A DNA stretch of 64,000 nt from assembly GCF_002575655.3 (NCBI RefSeq), contig NC_053037.3, positions 447,175,793 through 447,239,792 on the forward strand. The letters run 5' to 3'. This document shows positions 11,620 to 22,964 of the stretch, piece by piece. Made by a program: the position numbers and the translations under genes. Numbering within the stretch: the first letter of the stretch is position 1; every line of letters starts with the position of its first letter. Origin of the DNA: Aegilops tauschii subsp. strangulata. Taxonomy: Eukaryota; Streptophyta; Magnoliopsida; Poales; Poaceae. The notes below the pieces were generated by a model. It ran no database searches. It was not told the DNA's origin and saw only the letters and a program-made list of their open reading frames with translations.

Positions 11620-13320
11620 ATCGCCAAGGAAGAATTTTCTGCTATGGACAAAGGCAAGTGGAATACAGATTTGTCAAGCTATGCCCACCTCAACGCCCAA
11701 GACATTCATTCTGGGTTTTTAAACCGCCTGTACACAAGCCGCGAATATGAAGGCGGTTTAGTGAACATGATGAAGGAGCGATATGAGGTAAATACTATTT
11801 TAATTCTGCATAACTATTCTTCCAATTTATAATATCAACTCCAGTAGCCCCCAAGGGCCGGTTTATAATATCCATATAAGCCGGGACTTTGTAATACTTC
11901 AACTTTGCCTGCATAGCCCCCAAGGGCCGGTTTATCTTTTCAAGATGAACCGGGACTTTTATCCTGCCAAACTTCTTGTTGAATATCTTTGTACACCAAT
12001 TGTTCACTAAGCTGATTGATGGAAGAACACCCATAATGTTAACTCTGAGCAAATATACATTAGCCCCCAAGTGCCAAGAATAATACTTGTATTGAGCTTG
12101 GGACTTGTAATTTTTTATAACAAGCAAATAGGCATTAGCCCCCAAGTGCCAAGCGTATAACTTGTTATGTGCTTGGTACTTCAAATATATGCTGCCAACT
12201 CATAAATTATATGTTGCTTGCAGGCTGATCTTAGCAAGAAAGAAACCCAAATTGCTGATCTTCAAGAAAATATTAAGTCCCAGCAGGCAGAAACTTCCAA
12301 GGCTAAAGAGGAGCTGACCAGCGCTTTGACAGCCATGGAGAAACTGAAGGAAAGCTTCAAAAAGGAACGGGCAGATTGGGACACAGAGAAAACCACACTG
12401 CAAAAGAGGGCTGAGGACGCAGAAGCAGCTCTTAATCCGGTGGTAGAAGAGCTGACTGGCTTGAAGCGGCAAATAAATGCCATGACCACTGCTGTGTTTG
12501 GTAAGTATTCTTATTATAAGCTTTCAACATGTATTGTCCCATAAACTGCTGGTTTAACGACGTTCATAATGATGCAGGATCTCGCATTACCCATCTGGGC
12601 TCTGATATGCAGAAGAAATTGAAGGCTGCCTATACTCTTATAGAGCAACTATATACCGGCGCGCAACGGATCATCTGTACTGCCTCTCATAACAAGCCGC
12701 CCCCAACTTTAATCAAGGGGACATTGGAAAGGCTGTCAATGTTGCCTGCCCGGTTTGAAGAATTGAAGAAATCGGCTGCTAGGGCAGGTGCTCTTACTGC
12801 ATTAACCCGGGCCAAAGCATGGATACCTGATCTTCATCCGGCCGATATTGGAAACGGCTATCCAAGCATAAAGGAGGACGGTTCAGACTTCGATAATAAT
12901 GACCTCTGAGCCATAACAAGGGAAATGCGTCCACTGGCTAGCAAATTGGTTGAAGAAACTGATCTTTCACACTATCAGTCGATTTATGATGCCAACAACA
13001 AACGGGTTAATGCGCCAACGTATGATGCACAAAATCTTATCCAACCAATCCGTAAGCACACCTATGCCCCTGATGTTGAACCGTCCACACTTATAAGTGA
13101 TGAAGCTGTCTTCCAAGCCCTAACTGGGATTGATTGGGCAACCATTGACTTCCAGCCACTGGGTGGAGAGGAGGAGGATGAACCGGCGCAGGAGATCCAC
13201 AACCTTCAAGTCAGCCTGGTGAAGATTCATGATCCAGAGGCCGGTTTAGTTTCTGCATACTGCCACACTTGTGATAAACAATTCTCCTTTTGGGCATCAA
13301 AGCGCCTTGTAATAGGCTAG
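11620..13320 (+). pseudogene. Antisense ORF of Tat element, spliced, coiled-coil protein, N-terminus missing
   Basis: It runs opposite to gag-pol. Exon 1 (11620-11787) is open from the insertion point. Intron 11788-12223 (GT-AG) has a phase-0 junction. Exon 2 (12224-12500) encodes a heptad-rich, Lys/Glu-rich segment that reads as a ~90-residue coiled coil. Intron 12501-12577 (GT-AG) is phase 1. Exon 3 (12578-13320) keeps frame through a TGA at 12907-12909 to the TAG at 13318-13320. Splice sites were placed by frame and GT/AG, without transcript support. The upstream exons lie beyond the gypsy insertion, off the window. Antisense extra ORFs are known in Tat elements, some annotated as 'putative gypsy type transposon / transposase_28'. 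That domain would be in the missing N-terminal part, so I cannot confirm it. The function is unknown. The TGA and the insertion make this copy a pseudogene. Confidence 0.65.
11845..12184 (+). repeat. Four diverged foldback units inside the antisense-ORF intron
   Basis: Units at about 11845-11890, 11914-11960, 12061-12107 and 12136-12184 each start TAGCCCCCAAG and end with a sequence that pairs back to the start (for example CAAGTGCCAAG with CTTGGGACTTG). They form short imperfect hairpins of ~47 bases. The first two share GGCCGGTTTAT; the last two share GTGCCAAG. Confidence 0.6.
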
Positions 13321-14133
13321 TTTAAACGCTTGGTCTGCTATGCCATCGTGCATATTCACTTTGCATGACACTGTTAATCCGCCATGATTAAGATATGCTA
13401 TGTCTGCTTATGATCCTGAACAGCTTATTCAACCTGTTCCTGCATACAACAGGTTTAAAGTATCCTGGCGGTTTACCGCCGGACGGGTCATAATGCCCAA
13501 CATATAACCAGGGTTTATAACCAAGGCTGTGCTTAAGAATAACCAAATATGAAATATATCATACCTGTGATATTGAACCACGTTGTTGGTTTACCAACTT
13601 ATTGTGGTAAGGGCGATAATCCAAATTCTGAATATTGATAAGTCCTCCTATGTTTTGCCGGTTTATAACAAAGCCGGACCAGTTTAAATAAACACCGGAT
13701 TATCCTTATATCATACTGGAGACTTGTAGTCGAAAACCAGACCGGGTCAATAAACACCGGATTGTAGCTGATCGTATGCTGACGACTTATAGTCAAAAGC
13801 CAAGCCGGGTCAATAAACACCGGATTAGTATAATCTTCATCAAAAGAAAGATTCAAAAGAAAACATGCAAGAAGCGAGGCTTTTCATGGGCCGCCAAGCC
13901 CAAAAACGAGGCTTTTCATGGGCTGCCAGGCCACTGAGTTAAATCATTTTACAAACCTTATAAGATGGACCTCACATTAACCAATCGTCATTTTAACTAA
14001 GACAAGTTCAGGGTCTGTATAAGATTGACTTGTCAAACGTTCGACGGGTCTTACCAGGATTACCTGGGCGGAGTGACTTACTTAAGAAGGCAGGATAACC
14101 CGGGGTTTTAGGTGAATACACCTGGCTTCCAAG
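13321..14133. other. Tat non-coding spacer with short tandem repeats
   Basis: No gene seen. A ~62-bp tandem repeat in about three copies spans ~13679-13835, with AAACACCGGATT recurring at 13690, 13752 and 13815. A second short duplication, CGAGGCTTTTCATGGGC, occurs near 13876 and 13907. The segment ends with TSD CCAAG of the next insertion. Confidence 0.7.
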
Positions 14134-17129
14134 TGTAACGCCCGGATAATTAGGCTACAGTAAAACTCTCCTGATGATGCCATGTCATCTCTGTTACTGT
14201 TGCTAATCAAGTGTTAGTTCAAAACATCTCAAATTCAAAAAATGAATTAGTGACAAACACCCAAAGTTTTCAAAAGTCAAAACAAAAATGTTCGGTGGGT
14301 GCCAAATATTGCACTGGTAATTATTGTGGAGAAAAACATTTTTTTAAAGTGCCTAAGTATTTTAAAGTGAAATAAAACAGAAAAGGAGAATAAAGAAAAG
14401 AAAAGAAAAAGAACCCCCTCCCTCACTGGACCAGGCGGCCCTTGCTCGCAGGCCAGACCGGCCCACCTGGCCCAGCTGGCCAACCGCCGGCCAAGCCCCC
14501 TGCCTCATCTCCCTTCCCTGTTCCCCCAACCCAGGTCGGAACAGGGGCGCGTCGCCACCGGACCTCCCTCGCCGGCATCGAGGAGAGGATAAGGTCGCCA
14601 GCGCCCCCGCCTCCTCGGGCACCTCTCCCACTCGCCCCCGCTCTCCCTCTCGGCCTCTGGGCCTTCCCCCTCAGATCCACCTCCCTCTCCCCTTCGATCC
14701 CCACTGCCCGAGCGTGCTCGCCGCCGTTCTCCGTCGTCCCCGCGGCCACCGTCATCGCCCTGCACCCCCGACATGCCGTAGGCGTCCGTCGTCGTCCTCC
14801 ACGTCGACCGGTGCTCGCCGTTGGAGCTGGGAGGCACCACAGCGCCGGATCCACCTCGTCCCCTTCCGCCTCGGCCGCCGGTGATCCCCGTCGACCGCGG
14901 CCTCCCTCTGCGCTCCTGTTCACTCACGGGGCCTCCTTGCACCCGCACGGTGAGCACCACACGTCCTTCCCCTGCCTCCCCCTCGTTCTGCTGCGCATAA
15001 CGTCGCCGCCGTGGACGACCGAACGCAGCTCCGCCGTGCCGCTCATCGTCGTCGCTTCCTTCGATGCCATGGCCGTCCGAGCACACCATCGTGCTCGGGG
15101 CACTCCAGTGGTGCGGCCTGGCACGTTAGATTGTTTATGCGCGTGCTAGTTCTTCGTTTTCGCCGAGCTACCGTAGACCACCGACGCCGGCGACCTTGCA
15201 GCTCCCTGTTCCGGCCATCTCCGGTCGGTCCAGTGGCACCACTCGACGCGCGGCAGCGTCAGCGTTCGAACGCAGGTGGAAACGCGTGATTTGGCACTCT
15301 GTAGCGAAGATCCGAGCCTCTCGAACTCGCCGCCGCGGAGAGCTCGCCGGCGCAACTCCGGCGCCGGCCGCCGACGTGGCACACCTGGGGCCACCCCCTG
15401 TGTCACTGCCAGTGGGGCCCCTGGTCCCCTGTTGACCAGTTGACCTGGTCAACTATGCTGACTGGGCAGGCCCCAGCCACTGACGTGCGGGTCCCACCTC
15501 TTAATCCTCTAATTAAAACATTTTATTAATTAAAACTAATTAGTTTAGTTAATTAGACATTGACAGGTGGCCCTATCCGGATGCATAGCCTATCCTTGCT
15601 ACTACTGTTGTTACCTTTACCTGCATCCTACATGTTTAGTATAGGATGCTAGTTTTCCATCAGTGGCCCTACATTCTTGTCCGTCTGCTGTGCTATACTA
15701 TCGGGCCGTGATCACTTGGGCGGTGATCACGGGTATATACTTATATACTCTATACATGATACCTGTGGTGACTAAAGTCGGGTCGGCTCGTAGGAGTACC
15801 CGCGAGTGGATCTTTGTGGCGGAGCGACAGGGCAGGTTGAGACCACCTAGGCGAGAGGTGGGCCTGGCCCTGGACGGCGTCCGCGGTTACTTTAAAATAA
15901 CACGCTTAACGAGTTCTTGGTATTTGATCTGAGTCTGGCCATTTGGTCTATACGCACTAACCAACTACGCGGGAACAGTTATGGGCACTCGACATCGTGG
16001 TATCAGCCGAAGCCTTCGTGACGTCAGCGACTAAGCGGTGCACGCCGGATTGGACTGGAACGCCTACTAGGCTAGGTCTGCTTTCGGCCGCGTTCGCAAC
16101 GTGCAGGTGTGCAATGGGCGATGGGCCCAGACCCCTGCGCCATAGGATTTAGACCGGCGTGCTGACCTCTCTGTTGTGCCTAGGTGGGGCTGCGACGTGT
16201 TGATCTTCCGAGGCCGGGCATGACCCAGAAAAGTGTGTCCGGCCAAATGGGATCGAGCGTGTTGGGTTATGTGGTGCACCCCTGCAGGGAAGTTTATCTA
16301 TTCGAATAGTTGTGTCCCTCGGTAAAAGGTCGACCCGGAGGTGTACCTTGATCTTATGACAACTAGAACCAGATACTTAATAAAATACACCCTTCCAAGT
16401 GTCAGATACAACCCGGTGATCGCTCTCTAACAGGGCGACGAGGAGGGGATCGCCGGGTAGGATTATGCTATGCGATGCTACTTGGAGGACTTCAATCTAC
16501 TCTCTTCTACATGCTGCAAGATGGAGGCTGCCAGAAGCGTAGTCTTCGACAGGACTAGCAATCCCCCCTTATTCTGGCATTTTGCAGTTCAGTCCACCGA
16601 TATGGCCCTTTACACATCTACCCATGCATATGTAGTGTAGCTCCTTGCTTGCGAGTACTTTGGATGAGTACTCACGGTTGCTTTTCTCCCTCTTTTCCCC
16701 CTTTCCTTTCTACCTGGTTGTCGCAACCAGATGCTGGAGCCCAGGAGCCAGACGCCACCGTCGACGACGACTCCTACTACACCGGAGGTGCCTACTACTA
16801 CGTGCAGCCCGCTGACGACAACCAGGAGTAGTTAGGAGGATTCCAGGCAGGAGGCCTGCGCCTCTTTCGATCTGTATCCTAGTTTGTGCTAGCCTTCTTA
16901 AGGCAAACTTGTTTAACTTATGTCTGTACTCAGATATTGTTGCTTCCGCTGACTCGTCTATGATCGAGCACTTGTATTCGAGCCCTCGAGGCCCCTGGCT
17001 TGTATTATGATGCGTGTATGACTTATTTATGTTTTAGAGTTGTGTTGTGATATCTACCCGTGAGTCCCTGATCTTGATCGTACATGTATGCGTGCATGAT
17101 TAGTGTACGATTAAATTGGGGGCATCACA
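14134..17129 (+). repeat. 5' LTR of element A, internally deleted
   Basis: It starts TGTAACGCCCGGATAATT and ends GGGGGCATCACA. Compared with the 3' LTR it lacks ~690 bp: after 15559 only a 12-base remnant (15560-15571) is left before homology resumes at 15572 (3' LTR 25090). GC-rich ORFs such as 14442-15149 occur in both LTRs and are not genes. A TATA-like cluster lies at 15731-15752. Confidence 0.94.
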
Positions 17130-17132
17130 AGT

Positions 17133-17144
17133 TGGTATCAGAGC
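17133..17144 (+). other. Primer binding site (initiator tRNA-Met) of element A
   Basis: TGGTATCAGAGC, three bases after the 5' LTR. The following ~250 bp of leader is closely shared with elements B and C. Confidence 0.93.
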
Positions 17145-17463
17145 CGACTGCCTGTAGGAATCCCCCTTCCACACCCCTTGGCCGAAGTCGAGTCTAGACA
17201 TTACAAAACTTTTACTAACATGGTTGTGTGTCTTACGGGCCCACGTCGCCATTGGGTGGTACTAGGATCTTTTACTCCTCGACCTTTACTCTGGGACTCT
17301 GAACTCTCTTCTACTCGGGTTAAACGAATTTACTAAATCTAACACTAGGATCCCGTGACCACATTCACCCCAAAGTTGGATAAGCCATAGTTATTTCTTA
17401 GAATAGTATTTTGAACAATTCACACACTGCCATTTGACTTCTTTGAAACATTTTTGCTTTCAG

Positions 17464-18219
17464 ATGGAACCCACGAGGCAGGTCGTGCGCCACACGACGA
17501 CCATTAGTGCCTCGGGATGACCTGCTATGCTAGCTGAGATGATGACCTATCTGGGTTATCGCTGGCACCCTGAGTACACCATCTACGAGGAGTACCAGGA
17601 CTTTAACCAGGAGCAGTATCGTGCCATCGTCCACCTCTACTCTCGGGAGTATGCCTCCACTACTGTGCCGCACACCGCTCATGGTGTTGGAGTGACCATC
17701 GATATGGGTGTCCACGATGCTGCTTATGCTGCTCTGACACGTCTTCGTGGAGAGTATCGGGAGTTGGACACCTCCCCTTTCAGGCACATTGCTATCGCAT
17801 CTGATGTTGGTGCGGAGGGATACTATACTGTTGCCTACTCCACTGTCACCCGAGAGCCCTTCTACCATCAGAACCTGGTTCTGCATGCTGATGGGCTGGA
17901 TCGAGCTAACCGAGCTCTTCGCCACGAGTTGTACACCACCAGTCAGCACCTTTACCGTGCTCTGACGCTGTTGCACCCCTTTGTCCGATCTAGAGAGCTG
18001 CCCCGTTCTGCGATCTACCCAGCCAGGACTGTGATGCCCCAGGGTGTCGGCTGGCCAGATGTGGGAGGCTACTCTCCTGCACTTGGTCCTCTTCTGCCAC
18101 CTAAGCATCAGGTTTTGCACCAGAGTATTTGCAGACCCCAGGTTGCTGACGTGGAGTTCCCGATGCGACACTACCAGCTTTCAGGCTACACCTACCTCCA
18201 CAGTACCTCTTGGGACTGA
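17464..18219 (+). pseudogene. Extra ORF between leader and gag of element A, unknown function
   Basis: A 251-codon frame from ATG 17464 (MEPTRQVVRH) to the TGA at 18217-18219, broken by one TGA at 17518-17520; the undisturbed part starts at Met 17527. The product would be soluble, with no membrane segment, zinc finger or protease/RT motif that I can see. It is rich in Tyr, His and Arg, with a central stretch (EYRELDTSPF ... YHQNLVLHAD) that looks globular. I do not recognise a domain. It lies in the same frame phase as gag, 237 bp upstream, with no LTR-type repeat around it. Element B has only ~400 bp of leader at this place and no such ORF. It could be an accessory protein or captured host sequence; only its coding-like composition supports it as a real gene. 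Confidence 0.55.
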
Positions 18220-18456
18220 TGTAGGCTTGCTTGTTAGTGTTAGATGCATTCGCCGCGAGCCTGTGTGCCGCCTATGGTGTTTTAGTCTATGTACTGAACT
18301 CTGTGTACTGAACTCTATGCATGACCCCTTTTGTAAGTTATGCCGACTACTATGTAGTAGCTATCGTGCTCCTCTCATTATGCATGTTTCATCATGAATG
18401 ATTCTTGTCTTTACAAATTTCTCAATGCTGAACTACCCCTGTTATATATTAGCAGG

Positions 18457-21400
18457 ATGGTTAGACCAGGTGGTCGTGGTAGTGGTGGAAATGCCCCACC
18501 ACCACCTGAGTACATGGCTGGTATGATCCAACAGTTCGAACTGAACCACCAATTCATGGAAAATATGATGGCTCAGTTTCCTCGCCCCAATATGGACCAG
18601 CATCCAACCCCAGTAACTCTGCAGGATTTCATGCGCCTCAACCCAACTGTGTACCGCAGCTCAACTCAGCCTCTGGATGCTGATGACTGGCTCCGTGACA
18701 TCACCTATGAGATGGAGTCTGCTGATGTAGCCCCTGCCAGCTATGTCACCTTTGCTTCCTTCTTCCTGAAGGGACCCGCAGCTCAATGGTGGGACAGCCA
18801 CAGGCGTACTCTGCCAGCTGGAACAATCATCACCTGGCCAGACTTCCAAGCTGCTTTCCGTGCCCGCTTCATTCCTCAGGGAGTCATGGACCGGAAGAAG
18901 CGTGAGTTCCGTAACCTCACCCAAGGCAACAAAACTGTTGAAGCTTATCAGCGGGAGTTTCTGGACTTGTCTCGCTATGCTGAAGAGGCAACTGATGCAC
19001 GCAGACAGGAGAAGTTCCGTGATGGCCTTCAAGCTGACATCAAGCTCGCACTTCTAGTGCATGACTTTACTGATTTCGCCACCTTGGTGAACAAGGCCAT
19101 CAATGTCGAAACTGGTCTGCAGGAATACCAGAGCTCTCACAAGCGCAACCGTGACACGGGCTCATCTTCGGGCCCGCCCTCGCAGAAGCGTAAGATATGG
19201 ATTCCCAACAGCATGTACCAGCCAACTGCACCTGCCCCAAGGCAGACCTATGCTGCACCTCGTTTGCCTACTCCTCCAACTAGGCAGCCAAGGCTTCCAG
19301 CACCACCACCCCGAGCTCCTGCTCCCACTCCCAATAATGGTTTGTGCTTCAGGTGTGGTCAACCAGGACACCGTGCTAGAGAATGCAACCAGAACCAGAA
19401 TCAACTAGCCCTTCCAGCAACTGGCCATGGAAGCAACCAGCCCCGCAGCAACAAGGCCAAGTCTTATGGTCGTGTTCATGCCAACCACGTTGATCTCAAT
19501 GAAGCTCAAGACCAGCTTGCTACTGTGATGGGTACACTCCTCGTAAATTCAGTACCAGCATCCGTTTTATTTGATACAGGAGCATCCCATTCATTCATAT
19601 CAGCAGAATTTGCATTCATGCATGGCATTAAATACGAAGAGATGAACACTCCGCTAGTGGTACACACCCCTGCGGGCCAATGTCAAACCTCTATGGTTAG
19701 TCACGACGTTCCTGTTGAAATTGAAGGACTGGAATTTCTTGTCTCTCCCATCGTACTGAAGTCCTGTAGCATTGATCTCATTCTGGGAATGAATTGGTTA
19801 AAAGCGCATACTGCTTCTATCGTTTGCGCCACTAAGATCGTCCATCTGCTACACCCTTCAGATGAAATAGTTACTTACCAAGCTCATCTGGTGCAAAATG
19901 CCGAGGCAAGGCTCTATGCATTGAATGCATTGAATGCTGCACCACTCGAGGGCATTGAAAACATTCCCGTCGTGCGTGAATTCCTTGACGTCTTTCCTGA
20001 AGAACTTCCAGGGATTCCCCCTACTAGAGCTATCGAATTCATCATCAACTTGAAACCAGGCACCACTCCTATAGCCAAACGACCCTACAAGATGCCGCCG
20101 CATGAACTCCTTGAGCTTAAGGAGGAAATCGACAAATCTCTTTGCAAAGGATTCATTCGCCCAAGCTGCTCTCCTTGGGGAGCACCTTCTCTCTTTGTCA
20201 AGAAGAAGGATGGGACAAACCGATTAGTTCAAGACTACCGTCCTATAAACCAAGCTACCATTCAGAATAAATACCATCTTCCTCGGATCAACGATCTGTA
20301 TGATCAACTAGCGGGTTCATCAGTGTTCTCTAAGCTCGACTTGAGGTTGGGTTACCACCAGATCCGTGTTCGCGAAGAGGATATCCCAAAGACCGCCTTC
20401 GTGACTCGATATAGTTCATACGAGTACACCGTCATGTCTTTCGGTTTAACCAATGCTCCAGCCACCTTCTCTTGTCTGATGAACTATATATTCATGGATT
20501 ACCTCGACAAGTTCGTCGTGGTTTATCTGGATGATATCCTGGTATTTTCCAAGAACGAAGAGGAACATGCTGAACATCTTCGTCTTGTGCTGGAAAAGCT
20601 ACGAGAGCATCAACTATATGCCAAGTTCTCCAAATGTGAATTCTGGCTACCCGAAGTAACCTATCTTGGGCATGTCATCTCTAAGGATGGTATTGCCGTC
20701 AACCCTGAACGAGTCCAGGCTATCCTTGATTGGACTCCTCCCAAGAATGTTAAGCAAGTCAGAAGTTTCCTCGGTCTCGCCAGCTATTGCCGTCGATTCG
20801 TCGAGAACTTCTCCAAGATCGCCAGGCCTCTGACTAACCTGTTGCATAAGGGCGTCAAGTTCCAATGGACACACAAATGTCAGGAAAGTTTCCAGGCACT
20901 CAAAGACAAGTTGACTTCTGCTCCAGTGCTTGCTCCACCTGATACTTAGAAGGACTTCGTCATTTACTGCGACGCTTCCCGTCAAGGATTAGGCTGTGTC
21001 CTAATGCAAGACCGCAAAGAGATTGCTTATGCCTCTCGGCAATTGCGCCCTCACGAAGAGAACTACCCAGTTCATGACCTCGAACTTGCTGCTGTCATTC
21101 ATGCGCTGAAGCAGTGGTGACATTACCTTCTCGGTAATCGTTGCGAGATCTTCACTGACCACCAAAGTCTGAAGTATCTGTTTACTCAGCCAGACCTGAA
21201 CCTCCGTCAGCAGAGATGGATGGAGATTGTTGCAGACTTTGACTTGGATATTTCCTATACGCCAGGCAAGGCTAATGTAATGGTTGATGCCTTGAGCCGC
21301 AAGTCTTACTGCAACCACCTCCAGGTTCACAAAGTTCAGCCCTCGCTTGTTGAAGAATTCAGAAAGCTGAACCTCCATATTGTTCCTCCGGGTGCACTCG

Positions 21401-22929
21401 CTCCCCCTCCTAAGGAGTTTTGCAAGATGAACCTCCGTGTTGTTTCCCAGGGTTCCCTCAATACCCTGGCTGTCGAACCAGATCTCTTAGACTCCATCAA
21501 GAGAATACAGGGATATGACTCTGAAGCCCACAAGATTAAGCGCTACCTCGCAGAAGGAAAGCCCTCATTCTTCACTATTGCTGATGATGGCACTTTGTAC
21601 TTGAAGGGCCGCCTAGTGGTGCCATGTGCAGAGAAAAACCTGGATATGACTCAGGAAGTTATGAAAGACTCTCATGATACGCCTCTATGTATCCATCCTG
21701 GTAGTACAAAGATGTACCAAGACATCCGTCAGAGATTCTGGTGGTCTAATATGAAGCAAGACATTGCTCGTTATGTTGCTGAGTGTGACGTTTGCCGTCG
21801 TATCAAAGCAGAACATCAAAGGCCTGCTGGAACTCTGCAGCCTATCTCTATTCCTGAATGGAAATGGGACCATGTTGAGATGGACTTCGTCACTGGATTT
21901 CCCAAATCGCAGAAAGGTAATGATGCTATTCTTGTCGTCATTGACCGGCTTTCTAAAGTTGCACATTTTGTGGCGGTCAAAGAAACGATCACTGCTAGTC
22001 AGCTTGCAACTCTCTACATGTCCAGAATTGTTTCACTTCACGATATCCCATTGGTTATCAGCTCAGACCATGGCAGCTTATTCACTTCAAGATTCTGGGC
22101 AAGTTTCCAAGAAGCTATGGGAACTCATCTGTCATTCAGTACTGCGTTTCATCCTCAGTCGCAAGGGCAAGTTGAACGTGTCAACCAAGTTCTCGAAGAC
22201 ATGCTTCGAGCTTGTGTTATTTCGTTCGGCAAGAAATGGGAGGAATCTCTCCCGTATGCTGAGTTCTCTTATAATAATAGCTATCAAGCTAGTCTGAAGA
22301 TGGCCCCCTTCGAAGTGTTATATGGACGAAAGTGCCGAACCCCTCTGAACTGGTTAGAAACTGGGGAACGTCCACTCCTTGGTCCGGATATTATCCAACA
22401 TGCCTAAGAACAAGTCCGCATTATTCGTGAGAATCTCAAGACTGCTCAGTCGCGTCAGAAGAGTCAGTATGACCGTCATCATAAAGACATGGTCTATCAA
22501 CCTGGCGAAAAGGCTTATCTTCGAGTCACACCAATGAAGGGTGCTCACCGCTTCGGGATCAAGGGCAAACTAGCTCCTTGCTATATTGGCCCATTCACTA
22601 TTCGGGAAAGGCGTGGAAAAGTGGCATACCAACTGGAGCTTCCGCCGAACCTTTCTCAGGTTCACGATGTGTTCCATGTGTCACAACTCCGCCGTTGCTT
22701 CAAGGACCCAATCCGAGCAGTGGATCATGAAGTGCTCGAATTGCAGCAGGACCTCTCCTATAAAGAGCATCCGGTCCGCATTCTCGACCAAGCTGAACGC
22801 CGCACACGTCAGAAGGCGATCAAGTTCCTCAAAGTCCAGTGGTCGCACCATTCTGAAGATGAAGCCACCTGGGAACGCGAGGATCGCCTGCGTGATGAAT
22901 ACCCCACACTGTTTCCTTCTACCTCCTAA
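18457..22929 (+). pseudogene. Chromovirus gag-pol polyprotein of element A, three in-frame stops
   Basis: It starts at ATG 18457 ([10 protein letters not shown]). Order: gag with [10 protein letters not shown]; zinc knuckle C-X2-C-X4-H-X4-C (near 19350); protease FDTGAS (near 19570); RT with YLDD (near 20527); RNase H with YCDAS and FTDHQS; integrase with an H/C zinc domain, then Asp (MDFVTG), Asp (SSDHGS) and Glu (VERVNQ); C-terminal chromodomain ending EDEATWEREDRL. RT-RNase H-integrase order plus chromodomain places it among chromoviruses, Tekay/Del type. The chromodomain guides integration to heterochromatin. Stops: TAG 20947-20949, TGA 21118-21120, TAA 22405-22407, all in one unbroken frame. 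The TGA fits a CGA-to-TGA change, as element B has Arg there. The frame ends at 22929. Confidence 0.95.
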
Positions 22930-22950
22930 ATCTCGGGACGAGATTTCTTG

Positions 22951-22964
22951 TAGTGGAGGAGATT
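22951..22964 (+). other. Polypurine tract of element A
   Basis: TAGTGGAGGAGATT immediately before the 3' LTR, preceded by the inverted CTCGGGACGAGAT motif. The same arrangement is seen in B and C. Confidence 0.85.

Noticed and set aside
11795..12184. 129-codon minus-strand ORF with repeated WHLGAN and NRPLGA motifs
   Set aside because: It is the shadow of the four foldback units in the intron; the repeated peptides come from the DNA repeats.
14423..15149. Long GC-rich ORFs on both strands (up to 235 codons)
   Set aside because: They lie wholly inside the 5' LTR of element A, recur at 23252-23978 in the other LTR, are Pro/Arg/Ser-rich on every frame and show no domain; this is what high GC content produces by chance.
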